In this document: one piece after another, positions 1-12,333 of the stretch
Layout: each line of letters opens with the position of its first letter
How positions within the stretch are numbered: position 1 is the first letter of the stretch
NCBI GenBank assembly: GCA_002221725.1
Contig: NJFT01000042.1
Span: 162,113 to 226,112 of the forward strand
DNA from: Scedosporium boydii
Lineage: Eukaryota > Ascomycota > Sordariomycetes > Microascales > Microascaceae
Direction: 5' to 3'
DNA: 64,000 bases
The notes under the pieces: generated by a model
Databases searched by the model: none
The model's input: only the letters and a program-made list of their open reading frames with translations
What the model was told of the DNA's origin: nothing
Translations under genes and position numbers: made by a program

Positions 1-3000
1 GAGACCAAGTTCGATAATCGTCGCGGTTCAGCTGAGCAACAGTGTTTGACTCGACGGCGCCGAGGAGGAGCTGCGAAGCTTGGACAAGCCAGTACGAATC
101 TGCAAGACTCATCCAATTCTGGTCGGAGATGACATAGGCGAGACGAGCAGTCGCCGTCTTTGATAAGCTGCGATCCATAATTGTCATAAAACGGTTCCTC
201 ATCTCCACATCTTGAGCCCGAGTGCCGATAAGGAAAGCATGTTCCATGCGCACAGTCAACTCGCTTCTAGCGACTTTGGGGTCTTCGTAGATGCGAATGA
301 CGAGCTTCAAGAACTTGGTAAGCATCGTAGGGTCAGGGCGGTGTTCGAAGGACAACATCTTGTGGAGGACAGCGGTTTTCTCTTTGAGAGTAGGCCAAGT
401 CCCTTCCGAACGGAATACCCAAGCCTCGACCATGTCGAGGATAGCTTCGCAGAGTGGAATGTGGTACGACTTTTCAACAAGCGTGGCCAGGACGCTGAGG
501 AAAGGTCTTCTGTTGTCCCCGAGGACTTCCATGCGCAAAGCAACGGTTCTGATGGCCCTCAACATAACCTTTGTCTGGATCTCGAGCTCGTATGGCGACA
601 TCTCGCCGGATGGCGGCGGGTTGGCATCTTGAGAGCGGGGTGGCGCCGTCTGAGCGGTGGCAACGGCGGTGTAATGTTGAACGTGCTCTCGGGCAAGTCG
701 ACTTTGAAGTGCCTTCATCAGGATGGGTACGTGCTGGTCGATAACCGGGGGCTTGCGTTGACCCAAAGACCAAAGTAGGTTGACTCCAGAGGAATAATGG
801 CCGTTGGCCATCAGCTCGCCGGCGATGGAGGAGAGAGAAGTTATCGTTTCTGATGTCTGAACCTCCGATTCACCCTCGCCGTCGGCATCCTCCATAGGAA
901 CGTCCTCCGGGACGGCATCCAAGATTCTCTTAATAATAGGCACGATCTCGCGACCCTCGTCACCATCATTGTCCGGGACATGAAGGCAGTCTTGTATTTC
1001 AGGGTTCTCAGACTTGACGCACTTCTCGACGACCTTCAGTACGGCGCTGAGGTTCTTATTGATCCACTCATCCGATTTGAAATGCAAGATGACCCTGACA
1101 ACCATGAGGGTGTTGATGATACTGGTCATGAACTTGTCATCATACTTCTCCTTGTCAGATGGATCGGCGGTTAAGACGGTCTGGGTCTTTTCAGACGCGA
1201 GGAAACCGTGGGTCATCGCGGGGAAGGAGTCCAATTCAAGATCACCCCAATACTGCGGCTGAAGCAGATTATACAGCAACTGAATGGCCTTTTTGGCGAG
1301 ATCGCCATTGAAAACGGCTGGAGCAGCCAGGCCGGGCAGCGTTGTATCCCTAGGTTTAGCAGACTGAAGAGGGAATCGGTCGTTCAGTTGGGCGATGAAC
1401 TCGATAAGATACTTGATCATCTTCTGTCGTGCCAGTGGGGGGATGATGAATTCTGCCTTCTCTGGTACCGCCAGATGAGGAGTTTGCCGGGGGGGCGCCG
1501 AGGGGGAGGCGGATCCCATCTGCTGATCGCCTTCGAGCTTCCTCTTCTTAGTGTTAGGAGACTCCGACAAGGCTCTGGCACCTGGCACACCCGGTCGAGC
1601 CATGACTGGTGAACCGGACGACCCTGGGGTTTCGGAATCCGGCCTTCGCTTCCTAGTGGTGGGCGATTCCGGGGCAGGTGTCCCTGCGGCCGGCTTTCCT
1701 TCAACTCGGCGTTGCTCCCACTGCCAGATAAGCCACATCATGCTCAGGGCAAGCTTGCGGTTCTCATTCGTAGAGTTGGGGGGCAGTGCCACCTTCCGGA
1801 GGTTGGAGATGATGAGCGTCACGTACTTATCACGAGCCTCATAGAAGAGGTCAGGGTGCTTCACCAAGAAATGGAAGATGGAGGTCGTCTGATGGCCCTC
1901 GTCGGCAAGGACACGTCGGGGAGCGAGAGCCCAGGCATTGCTCCTCTCATTGGGAAGAGTATTGCATCGCTTAGGGAGAACAGGTGCCACGAGTTCCAAG
2001 GCTTGACTGACAAGAGCTCGACCTTCGTTCTGGTTGATTCTCAGAAGCGAGAGGTATATTTGGGTCGGGATCTTGGCTGGCGTCTCAAATAGAGCGATGA
2101 AGTAGCCGATGACGACGTAGGCCGCATGCTTGATAATCACGTCATCAAGTCGAATGTAAGTCCAGCCGAACTTGATGATATCCTTCCGTGAGTCCTGGAG
2201 AGACGTGTGGTAATACTTGACAATCATGGCGGATAGTTGCAAGACTTCGAACCGTGTATGATCAATACCGGGCTGCGCCGTGTCATCGATGTTCATGTCA
2301 GAGATGACCTTCCACATCCTAGTGGAAACAGCATCCAGAACGGAACGGTCCATAAGCTTGGGTCCCTTTATCGGCTCCGTCTGGTTCCAGTTACGCATAA
2401 CATCCATGGCGATGATTGGGTTGACAATGTTATGCAAGAGGAACCATTTGGTCTTCTGGGGAGCCGTCTTATTGCCGTAAACCTCGAGACACTTGAAGAA
2501 CGTCGCCTTCCAGAAGTCTATCGAGTCGCTGCAGATGATGAACTTGTAAATGTACGCGTAGAGGGGGTGAGTGGCCCTGAACTCGCCAGCAGTGACAGAT
2601 TGGATCAGGTTGAGGAGGGGGTCAAGGTCCTTAGGCGACTGCTCGAGTGTCTTGACAAGGATTGAAACGAGCTGCTCAGCCGCCTGATCGGCCGGAAGAC
2701 GAAGCTGAGGAGGTAGTGTAAAGTTGCGAAGGGTTTGCTCGAGCTCTTTTCCGGCTTGTTTCAGCCAGGTAATGACCTCCGCCTTTTGCATCCACGCCTC
2801 AGCTCCAGGCCACCTGCTCAGAGAATCGAGAATGTGTATAGTATTGATGACTGCGGAGGACTTCAGATCGCTCTGCTTCTGTCCGATCTCGACGCACTTC
2901 TTAATCAAGCTCTCCACGTCCGCAGTGGCAGCCTCACGCAAGGGGCCACTGTTAGGATCGTCTAACGCCTGCGCCAAGAATCGACCATACTTGAGTTCGC

Positions 3001-6000
3001 CCAATTTGCTCAGCAAGAAACCCCACACCTCCTTGGGGTATCGGTTGATGTACTTGAACAGGGGTGGCCTAAATGGACTCCTTTGAGTTCGCCGAAGTTG
3101 CTCTTCGAGGTCTAGGACGGTGTTAATGAGGCGCTCCTTGAAACCGTCGGCCCCATCGGGAAGCAGGTGGAAGACGTTGAAGACAGCGGCAATGACCTTC
3201 ATGGGAGGGGCCTGCTCGAAGAATGTGAAGGAGATCTGCTGCAGCATATTGGGGTCCGCAATCGCCTTGATGTGGTCGAGCAACCGAGCACCAATCTCCA
3301 ATTTGAAATAATTAGTTAGGAGTTTGAGGATGCGTGCAAGGTTGTTCAAGCCATGCTCGGTAAGCTTCTTAGAATCGGCGAGGTTGGCGAGAACAGGCCG
3401 CAGTCCGCCTTGAAGTAACTCCTTAGGTAACTTAGTCGAAGGAGAAACAATCGACTTCAGGGCATCGTTGGCCGCGTCAATTGTGGCCTGTGACTCAGAA
3501 TAGAGAGATTTGAAGAAGACCGCAACGACCTTTGTCCTGGTCGCGATGAGGGCCGCCTTCGAGAAGTCGGGAAAGGCGACGGCGGTACTGAGAAGCTTGA
3601 TGCATGCTACTCTGAGGGCCACGATGTTCTCCTGAGTCCTGTACTCGGCGGGTTTATTAGCCAGGGATTCGTCGCTAGCATCCGCGAGAGCCAGACACTC
3701 CATCAGCATGCGGTTTAGGTTCTCGTCAAAGGTAACCCAATCCTGCTTGAGATTCATGTGATAAGTGACGGCATCAATATAACCGATTTGGACCGCAAAG
3801 GGAAGAGCACGCAAGGGCTTCGCGTAAATTGGTTGAAGAAGCCTGTCCCTGTAGTGTTCGACGAGCTCCCAAACCTGGCATTTGGCAGCTGAAGCGATGA
3901 GTTCAAGAGACCGCTTCGCCGTTTCCCGGATGTGCGGGTTCATGTTGCTCAGTTCGCTATTCAACAGCATGCAAATCTGTGCGAGACGGTGTTGCTTTAC
4001 CTGAGGCTGCCCCGGTTGCTGTCGCACAGGAGTGAGATCCTCCTTTTTGGCGTTCTTGGAGAGTCGTTTGAGGAGAATCTCGAGCGTCTCCTGTGCATAA
4101 CGTCTCGTCTTCTCTGGTAGGTCCTGCGGTATATCCTTGATGACATATAAGAGAGCACGGATAAACTCTCCTTGCTTCGATGCGAGCCAGTATTCTCCCA
4201 AGTCGAATTCAGTGAGCATAAACTTGATGCCCAGAGTGCCGCCGGTCTTGGTGAACCACTCCTCCTCATAGCAGCTATGGCAGAAGGTCGTGCACATGTA
4301 ACTAAAGAAGGGTAGTCGGGCCACGCTCATCTCGGAGCCGAAGAGGATGGCGGTCGACCTGTGGATCTCACGCAGCGCCGCCTGTGCGACCTCGCGCACT
4401 TCAATTTGGTCGGAAGCAAGAGACTCAACAATGGCGTCACCAAGGACTCGAGCATCGATACAAAGAGGCCCTTCTCCAGCATGCTGATCGAACGGAGTCA
4501 TGAAGCGCTTGACATCAACCACAGCTCGCCCAACCTCGATGATTGTGAAGTGTCTGCACACGTTCATCAGGAAGCCGTCCGATCCCTCTTTAAACTCGGG
4601 CATCGCCTCGGCAACCATGAGGGCCTTCAATAGACGCTTCACAAGCGCATCTTGACCGTCTTTCTTGGGAATGGAGCAGTCCCGGGACGAGGTGATAAAG
4701 GGGGAAAAGTCGAATTCTACCTTCCTACGGAATAGATCCTGGACCTGGAGACGGAGCAATCGTGAGTAGTCCTCCGGCAAGCCATCGAAGCCAATGCGTA
4801 GCTTGAGCTGGGCTTTGAGGAACTGAAGAGCTTGCGTTTTATAGTACGAATCGTACTGGCGGCCCTGATTAGCTTTCGTGGTGGGCTTAGGAACCTCGGT
4901 AAGCTTCCTGATCGCAAGATCAATACCAATCTCGGCAGGGAATGGGCGGTCCTTCTTCGATCCGACGAGGCGGAGCTGTAGACTGACGGGGTCATCAGCA
5001 AATTCCTGGAAGTTGAGCTGCTGTACATCTGTCATGAATTTCCGGTTTCGTCCTCCAAGCTTGCCAAGAATGCGCATTGTAGTATGAGCGTGGAAGTGGC
5101 TGTAAGGGTGAGGCTTGAGATGGTCGAAGAGGGCAGTCATCAACTCATCAACAACCGGCGCCATGATGGGATCCAGATAATCAGCAGTCAAGTTATCAAC
5201 GCACAGCTCTAATGTTCTTAACCCTTGACCAACCAGATCTGTGCCTGAACGCAATGCAACCACGAGAGGTCGCATCAAAAAACTGAGATGGGGAAGCAGG
5301 TTGCTGAGCCTAGCAGGGACTGTGAGACAGAGCTCGACATACAAATCCCGTTCAGAGGGCTTTCTGGCAACCATGAGAAGGTTGTTAAGCACATCCAGAA
5401 GCATCTCGAGGAGAGGCAGAATTTGCTTGTAAAGATGTTCAAACTTGCCACCACCGATACTCCTAAATAGAGACCTTAGAAGAAGGAAGTAGTTGATCGG
5501 TTCTTCTGCCTTTGAGGACAGGTCGATAGACTTTGTAACTATGTCCACAACATGTGGGAGGAGGACCTGTTCATTGTGGCTGGCGAATAAGGTCACAGCC
5601 ATAAAGGCAAGCTTGAACAATCTCAACAGAATAGCAGACTTCCTGACATCGGCGGAGCCGACCTGGTCGATTCGGTCCATCAGGAAGCGGAGGAGCATGC
5701 CGCAGAAACTGGGAGAGGTGGCTTCGCTAGCAAGGAAGAACTGGGGGATGTGGAGGAGGGCGGTGTGCTCGAAAATCATGTCGTAAAGTTGGGGTATCTC
5801 TTGTTGAAAAACTTCATGGAAAGTAGCGGGATCGATGTAATGGAATACAGTTGCGAACGTCTCCAGGAGGTCCTTTTCCTCCTTGCTGCAATTGGCGTTC
5901 GCAACATACTCTACAGGGGATGTAGCCTGCGTCTCCGCCGGAGGCTTCTCCACCTCGTAGTACCGGAAGACATGCGCGCCCTCGCGGAAAAGTTTGGTTA

Positions 6001-7908
6001 TAACTTTGACTTCTTCAGCCGTGAAGCCAAAAGCCACGTCCTGCCAGTGAGGCGGAGCATTCTTAGGGTCGACGCCCGGGCCGACGTTGCACGTTCGAAG
6101 CTGGTAGAAAGTATTTTTGAGACCATTCATTAGGTGTCGGAATAAGAACTTGTTGTCGGCGATCGGGTCGGGTGGTCGGTCTCGCGGGTTCGCGGTCCTA
6201 ATCGGTGTGGCCGTGAAGATATCGATCTCATCCCAATCAGGAGGGAACCTCTTGTCGGGGAGATATGACTCTGTAACACCGTCGGCCGCCTGCTGTGCAT
6301 ACTTTTTGGAAAGCTTAACAGCATTATGGTATTGTCGGTTCATGGCTGCAAACTTGTCTCCAATCGAATTCAGAATCTTCATCAAGTAATGCCTCGCATC
6401 AACTTTGTTAGGCATCTTTGCGATGCATTCCGCCATGTTGAGAAGAAGCTTTGCGCTCATAGTTTGGAAGCTCGCACCAGGGAAGTCGTCCTGCAGATTC
6501 TTGGTATAAACCTCGACCGTCTTTCGAATCTGCTCAGGCTGCAACAAGTCCCGAACGTGGTGGATCAGGTCGGCAAGCATGCTGTACGCGAGCGGTCGCA
6601 TGGTCTCGTACACAGTCACGCCATCTCCAGTTAGTGTCCTCTCATCTAACAACTCGTCAATCTTGTTCAAGAAAATACGAGGAGAGGAGTAATTGATGAT
6701 ATGGCGTATCGCGACAAGGAGTTCCTTTCTCGCGCTGGACTTCTCACGAGGACAATCCTTGAGCAGCCTGACAATAACATCCGGCAAGACTTTGATGAAA
6801 TCGGCCAACTGGCTCTGGTATTGCCGCAACAAATACGCCAAGAGACTCATAGTCTTTACCTGGGCAGTGATGAAGTCGCCGAAGGCTGCTCGGTTCTTAA
6901 TCAGAGGGCTGACACCAGTGAATATCTCTCCCTTAGCCTTCGCCTCCTCGTGGGCCTGTTTCTGCGCACTCGCTTCCAGGAGCAACACGTTTGTGATCGT
7001 TGGGACGAAGAGCTTAACGTTGTGCGCAACGAGTTGTCGTGAGACTTGGAAGATGGATACGACGATTATGGGACACTCGGCAAGGACCTTGAACGACTGC
7101 ATACCCTTAACGAGCATCCTGTTTTGCTGCTGGGGATCTGGTCCTAGATCGTTGACTGAGGCTACGGGTGAGCCCGGTCGCGGAGACTGGAAGTTCGTCT
7201 GGGTACTGCCAGGTGTAGAGGGCGCACCATGCGCGGCGCTGGTTGACAGGGAGGTGTTGTCGAGCTGTTCCCGTACCATCGACTCGGTCCGACCAAAGAT
7301 TTCCTGGATAAGAGTCAGGAAAGGCTGAATCTTGCTAGAGAGCTGCCGAGGCAGATGTCTCAGGATCTCAGAGATGATCTTGACGCATATGACGGCATTC
7401 TCTTCGTTATCTTGTCTTATGAGGGTCATAAGAAGATCGACAATCTCTACGGCGTACGGTTCGAGAGCTGTGGGTGGGTGTGGAGGGGCGCCGGCAGGAG
7501 GGGGAGCAGGGGCGAGAGGAGTCGGCAATCGGTGGAGAATCTCCAAGATACAGTTGCGTAATTTCTATTTCATGTTAGGCAAACACGTAACGTGTTGGTG
7601 GAGAAGGGGAAGGGTGATACACACCTGCTCCGGAGAGTTGCTCTGGAAGATGCATGGTCCCCTCAGAATATTGATGAATACAGGCATCACCCTTCTAAGG
7701 AAGTTCGGGTATACAGGACCGACAGTATAGTGGTCAAGACTGTCGCGCAGAACTGAGGCGGCTTCTATCCTCAGTCGAGGCTCTGTAGTCAAGACGGTTA
7801 GCCGAAGAGAAAAGAGGATATGTTTGGAGGGGGTGGAGGGGTTCATCAATTCGCCTTACCAAGCTCTGGCGTGGCTAGCCGTTTCACGACATCGTCTATG
7901 TTCGCCAT
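1..7908 (-). CDS. TRA1: Tra1/TRRAP-family transcription co-activator scaffold, N-terminal two thirds (3' end outside window)
   Basis: Tra1 is the very large pseudokinase of the PIKK family that docks SAGA and NuA4 histone acetyltransferase complexes onto activators in the nucleus. Exons are 7908-7860, 7782-7625 and 7564-1; the introns of 77 and 60 nt have GT..AG ends. The third exon stays open for over 2500 codons to the window edge, giving about 2590 residues of a family usually near 3800. The start encodes [16 protein letters not shown] and is followed by family-typical HEAT-repeat text: [37 protein letters not shown] and [18 protein letters not shown]. The whole visible part should be helical HEAT repeats; the FAT, pseudokinase and FATC regions lie beyond base 1. 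I chose the start at 7908 because the next upstream ATG, at 7951, meets a stop after eight codons. Exons were joined by eye from reading frame and splice consensus, so boundaries are firm but not transcript-proven. Confidence 0.93.
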
Positions 7909-7951
7909 GGCGGCTGCTGGCGCATCAAATAGATGCGCAGCGCAATTCCAT
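7896..7951 (-). promoter_or_regulatory. Two overlapping short uORFs in front of TRA1
   Basis: On the minus strand an ATG at 7951 opens an 8-codon frame (MELRCASI) ending in TGA at 7927-7925. This stop overlaps a second ATG at 7925 in the form TGATG. The second frame (MRQQPPWRT) runs to a TAG at 7898-7896, past the TRA1 ATG at 7908 and in another frame. If both are in the mRNA, scanning or reinitiating ribosomes would be diverted from TRA1. The transcription start is unknown, so this is only a candidate. Confidence 0.4.
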
Positions 7952-8859
7952 GGAAGACGGAAGACGAGTGGCCAAGTGTCAGGCCGGGGCCAGCTCCCTC
8001 TCGATGCTACTGTCTACACGTCGATAGGTATTGGATGAACTCGAAATGCTTGGAATCAAGGTGGGCCGCAAGGCTGATGGACGAAATCGCAAGATTGGCG
8101 AGGAAAGGGTATCTCAAATGATCGTCTAATTCTCGTCTGTATTAAGGTAAAGTATTCAGCACGGAATTGTCGCCTTGGATGAGATTCGGGGATGGTGTTG
8201 TGGGAGAAATGGCGACAAACCCACTATGGGCGATTAATGGGAGCTCTTTCGCAAGGCCAAAGCTTAACATAAAGAGTTGGCGTGGAAATTTTGGAGGCAG
8301 TCGCGGTCGGGGGCTGCTGTCGCGAAATCACATTGCGCTAGGCGGTGGATCAATATTCTTCCGGACCAATAAAAAGGCGTTCCTGATTTTTGGCTTTGTC
8401 AGCGGCAGTTCCCGGTTTTTTCATGTGAATAAGTGGAAGGGGTCTGGGGCTTATCGATAAGTTATCTACAATCGCAGCTTCCCCCACCAACGAGGGGTCC
8501 ACCTTCCTCAGTTTACATTAGATAGAGATACATCAATCGATCTTAGTCGTGACAGAGAAGGGATCCTCAGCTCAAAGACGTTGAGGCCTAGGCACCACAA
8601 TTGCAGATTCATTGTTGCTGCAGCTTGAACAATAGTTCGTAGATTACTAATCCAGAAAGACTCGAAGCTCCAGCTCAAGCCTTCAAAGATAGCGGTGACC
8701 CATCTCAGTTTGTGCTCCTTACCAGTTCTCCTCCAAGAAACTATACAGCGTTTTCCCTTGGACACTGCTACCAGTGAGCTGTTTCTATCTGAGGATCTTC
8801 TCCAACCCGCCAACACACCCTTTTTGAGAATCTTCGCCGCATAGCACTCGACGTTAAGG
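7909..8859. other. Intergenic region between divergent TRA1 and AIG2-like gene
   Basis: This 951-bp stretch separates two divergent start codons and must hold both promoters. A CCAAT pentamer is visible at 8366-8370 on the plus strand. An open frame of 146 codons on the minus strand (8508-8948) overlaps the first exon of the next gene and resembles nothing I know, so I treat it as chance. No RNA gene is visible. Confidence 0.6.
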
Positions 8860-9522
8860 ATGTCGAAGCCTAACGGTACAGAAAGGCTACGGGCCGTTGA
8901 GGACACCACTCCTACTCCCGAACCCAACAACTCCAATGGACCATTCACCTCCTTCTTTTACGGTATGTAGTTGGCCCCCATTGATAGCAGTCGGCAACTC
9001 GACCTCTCCAAAGCTAACACGAACTGAACGAATCCCTCCCGCAGGAACCTTGGTATGTGTCATATTGCTAGCTGGCCCGCTCCTTCGAGCGTGCTCTTGA
9101 ATTGTTCAGGGCACTAACACGGTATAATTTAGATGGCTCCCGAGGTCCTCTTTTCTGTAATATACGGACGCAAGAATCCCGGAAAGGTGTTTGAGGACCT
9201 ACATACATTTCACCCAGCGATTCTCGACAACCATGCCCGGCGAGTGCTCGCTTTCGCCGACTATCCAGGTGTTGTACCGCAAGAGGGCGAATCGGTCCAG
9301 GGAGTTTACGTGACGGGACTCACGGACGCCAATATGGAAAGACTCGACATATTTGAGGGATCGGAGTATGTGAGAGAGAAGGTCAAGGTTCGACTCCTTG
9401 AGAACGGCGAGACAAGAGAGACAGAAGTGTACATCTATCTGCACGCGGATGATCTCAAGGAGGGAGAGTGGGACTTTGAGCACTTCAAGAAGGAGAAGTT
9501 GGCTCTCTGGTCGAGAGAGTAG
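8860..9522 (+). CDS. AIG2-like / gamma-glutamylcyclotransferase-fold protein (three exons, one of 8 nt)
   Basis: This is a small cytosolic protein of the AIG2/GGCT fold, a family that includes enzymes releasing 5-oxoproline from gamma-glutamyl amines; the substrate here is unknown. Exons are 8860-8962, 9045-9052 and 9133-9522, giving 166 residues. The middle exon is only 8 nt (GAACCTTG). It completes the fold's signature at its conserved place: FFYG then TL then MAPEVLFSVIYG. Both introns (82 and 80 nt) start GTATGT and contain a CTAAC branch-like site. The motif FEGSEYVREKVKV with the conserved acidic residue lies in exon 3. Without the micro-exon the nucleotide-binding-like YGTL loop is lost. 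A simple gene caller would start at the ATG of exon 3 and truncate the protein by 37 residues. Confidence 0.9.
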
Positions 9523-12321
9523 CTCCATCGCAACGTCAACATTTGGTCGGTCCCCGGGCACTTCGGCCGCTCCGCGGATTCGTCCTATATTTTGTCAGTC
9601 GATGAATCGAAGATGGGATGGCATGCGAAACGAAAGCGAGGTGCGAAGGTTTTGAATTTGGGAAGCATCGAGACATTACAGCTAGGAAGCATTCGGCCCG
9701 ATGGAGGTGCTCTCGGAATCATAGGTAATACTCTGAATACCAACATGAACTGTTAAACTTCATCTCAAAACCATCCTCTCGGAGCATGCCGATGGTGATC
9801 CTTCCTAGCACCAGCTCGCCCGACGTTCAGGGACATGGGGCGAGACCTTCTTCGTAGATGATCGACTCATCTCGCCCGGAGATGAGATTGACGCACATGA
9901 AAGCCATTAATCTAAGACCCTATTCAAGTGCGCTCCACAAGATCGACCGCTACAGTAGCATAGGGCAGACAGGCTCTCAATTCGACGTTCGATATCAGGG
10001 CCCACCAGCTCTGCAACGTTGGCTGGCATGTTGCAAGCATGAAGCTGGCGTGTTATTTCGGACGATGCCTTCACTACGAAGTAACAGGAAGGTGGCTGCT
10101 CGGCCTCCGGTGCAACTCATATCCCACTCTTGAACACAACAAGAACGATGTAATATGAATGGTTGGAACAGGAGTTCGTGAGCGTGGGGTACTCAAGGAA
10201 TCCCGGCGTGGTGCCACCGGGCCAAGGATCCAGGGCCCACGCATTCGGAGTGCTAGGCGTTCGTAAACTCACATCTTCGAACGGCGAACGGATCCCACGA
10301 TGGAGTCTTTAATTCCCTTCTTGCCTCGTCGCAAGTGTAACAATCATCTTAACAACACACCCGTACTTTCGTACACGTATCAACGTAACAACAATGTTGA
10401 AGTCAAGGAAATCTTGCAAGCAGGCATACTAGTGTCGTCACATTCCGGGCAACTGCCCTCCTCCTAGCCAACACCACCCCCAGTCCGGGCCAGTGCGCCC
10501 CATCTCCCTTCATTTCCGCTCTCCCCTGCTCGCCTATTTCAATCGTTCCAGTGTGTTCCAACGTAAGCGGATCCGGTCAGGGTCAGGATTAGAGTGCCGG
10601 CTTGAAGATGATCTCCAGTACAGAGGTGGCAAGAGGCTGTCAAGCGTCAGGTGAAAGTTCCCAAGACAAGTTGGCAGTGGCTTAGGGTGGATCATTCATG
10701 CGTTCTCACGCACGCTCCATGATCTCCCGGATCCGCCACTTTGTGGGGTTTCTATCCTGAAATTGGGATAATAAACGCTAGGCCTAGAATATTTCGAGAT
10801 TTCAAGAGATCGGATCGCTCCCGCTTCCTAGCAAGGCAGCTCATATCATATTCAGATCCTAATAAGGCAAGACTCAACCCAGGATGAGTCTCAGGACAGA
10901 CAACTGTGAATAATTTCCGGCGCAGCCTTTTTAGCCTCACTTCATACAAGTTTTACACTCCTCCCTGGCTTGACCCACGACATTTAATTCTACGTGGATT
11001 TCCCTCGGAGGGTCCTGGTGAAATTGAAGGTCCCGCATCGATTTCCAACGCCTACGTCCCGACGACGACCGATGGTTCCAGGGAAGACCTGACCGAGAAT
11101 TACGACCTCTTAGTGTTAGTTTTCGAGGACCCTGAGGCCAGGAGTATGAATTGGCCATCCACTCCGGAAATGAAGGCACCTTTGAGGGTGACACGCCGTT
11201 TAAATGACGGGCACCAACGGGCCGTCCTGTGGATGCAATTGGGCAATTCCTCAAAGGAAGCATAAATTAAACAATCATGGCTAGTGGTTTAGTAGGTAGC
11301 GCCACGGGAAGGCTACTATACAGCCCAAGACCAGGTTGCAGAGGACTTGGTCGACCATTGATGCCGGTCAAGATGCGATTCCTTTGACAAACTCTTGTCA
11401 AGTGAAGTGCTCAGGCCGCAGCTCGGGTCGACGAGGAGCCCTTGCCAGCCCAATCCAGCCAGCTGGCACGACCGGTCACTGAATCGGCCGCATGTGTTTT
11501 CCAGGCTTGGAGCTTTCAAAATAGGCCACAGACAAAGTCAAGCGAGCGAGGCCATCTTTCAAGACCCCATGAAGAATCCACGTGTCGGTCTGTTTCTGGC
11601 CGCGAACAGCTCCATTCCTAACAGGGCAAACAAAACAAAACAAATGAAAAAGACGGTGAAAGCAGGAAAGGCTTCTTGCCGCCAGGGAGGATCCTCAGCG
11701 AGAATAGGATGCATATCATAGCATGTTTCAATTTACACCAATAAAGTACGGTGAACAGGAGTGACTGGAGATGGCTAAATTGAGATGAATCTGTCGATGC
11801 GACAGATAATAGGGACACGCCTTGATGCCTGCGCCGCGGGGAAACGGAACGGACGAGAATCAAGGGAAACCCGAGAAAACAGGGAGAGGAAGAAAAAAAA
11901 AGAGATTTGTTCCCTCCCTGTTGAATACGCAACAGACACGCCAATTCTCGTCGGCAGCGCAGTCTGTGGCTATCACCTTCGATCGCTTCCTAATCACCGA
12001 GTCCTCAAAAAGCTAGAACCGGGATGGTCATCACCAGAACCGCTTGGAATCTCACAAGATCACTAAATGTTGTCGCTAAGCAGTCCAGTTTCACGCTGTC
12101 CTTGTCTCGTCCAATCCGGCTGGCTCTCACGATAGTCTCGTTGTGACGAGAAGCCGTACCTTGTAGTGGTTGTCGTTTACCTTCGACCACTGATGGAGCT
12201 AGTATGCCTAATGCGCTGGAATCAATGGCCTTTAGGTTTTAATTCGGTGTTCGATTTTTGCAACTGGAGAGAGAACTTTGTACTTCGTAGGGATTTGGGC
12301 TTCTCCGCTTACTTTTCCCTT

Positions 12322-12333
12322 TTAGGGTTAGGG
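12322..12333 (+). repeat. Interstitial telomere-like motif (two TTAGGG units)
   Basis: Two exact head-to-tail TTAGGG units, followed by the degenerate TCGGG, sit in the middle of a gene-poor block. TTAGGG is the telomere repeat of most filamentous fungi. Two units are too few to be a telomere relic with any certainty; such boxes can also bind Myb-type telobox proteins. Confidence 0.5.

Noticed and set aside
8508..8948. 146-codon minus-strand frame
   Set aside because: It overlaps exon 1 of the AIG2-like gene and has no recognisable motif.
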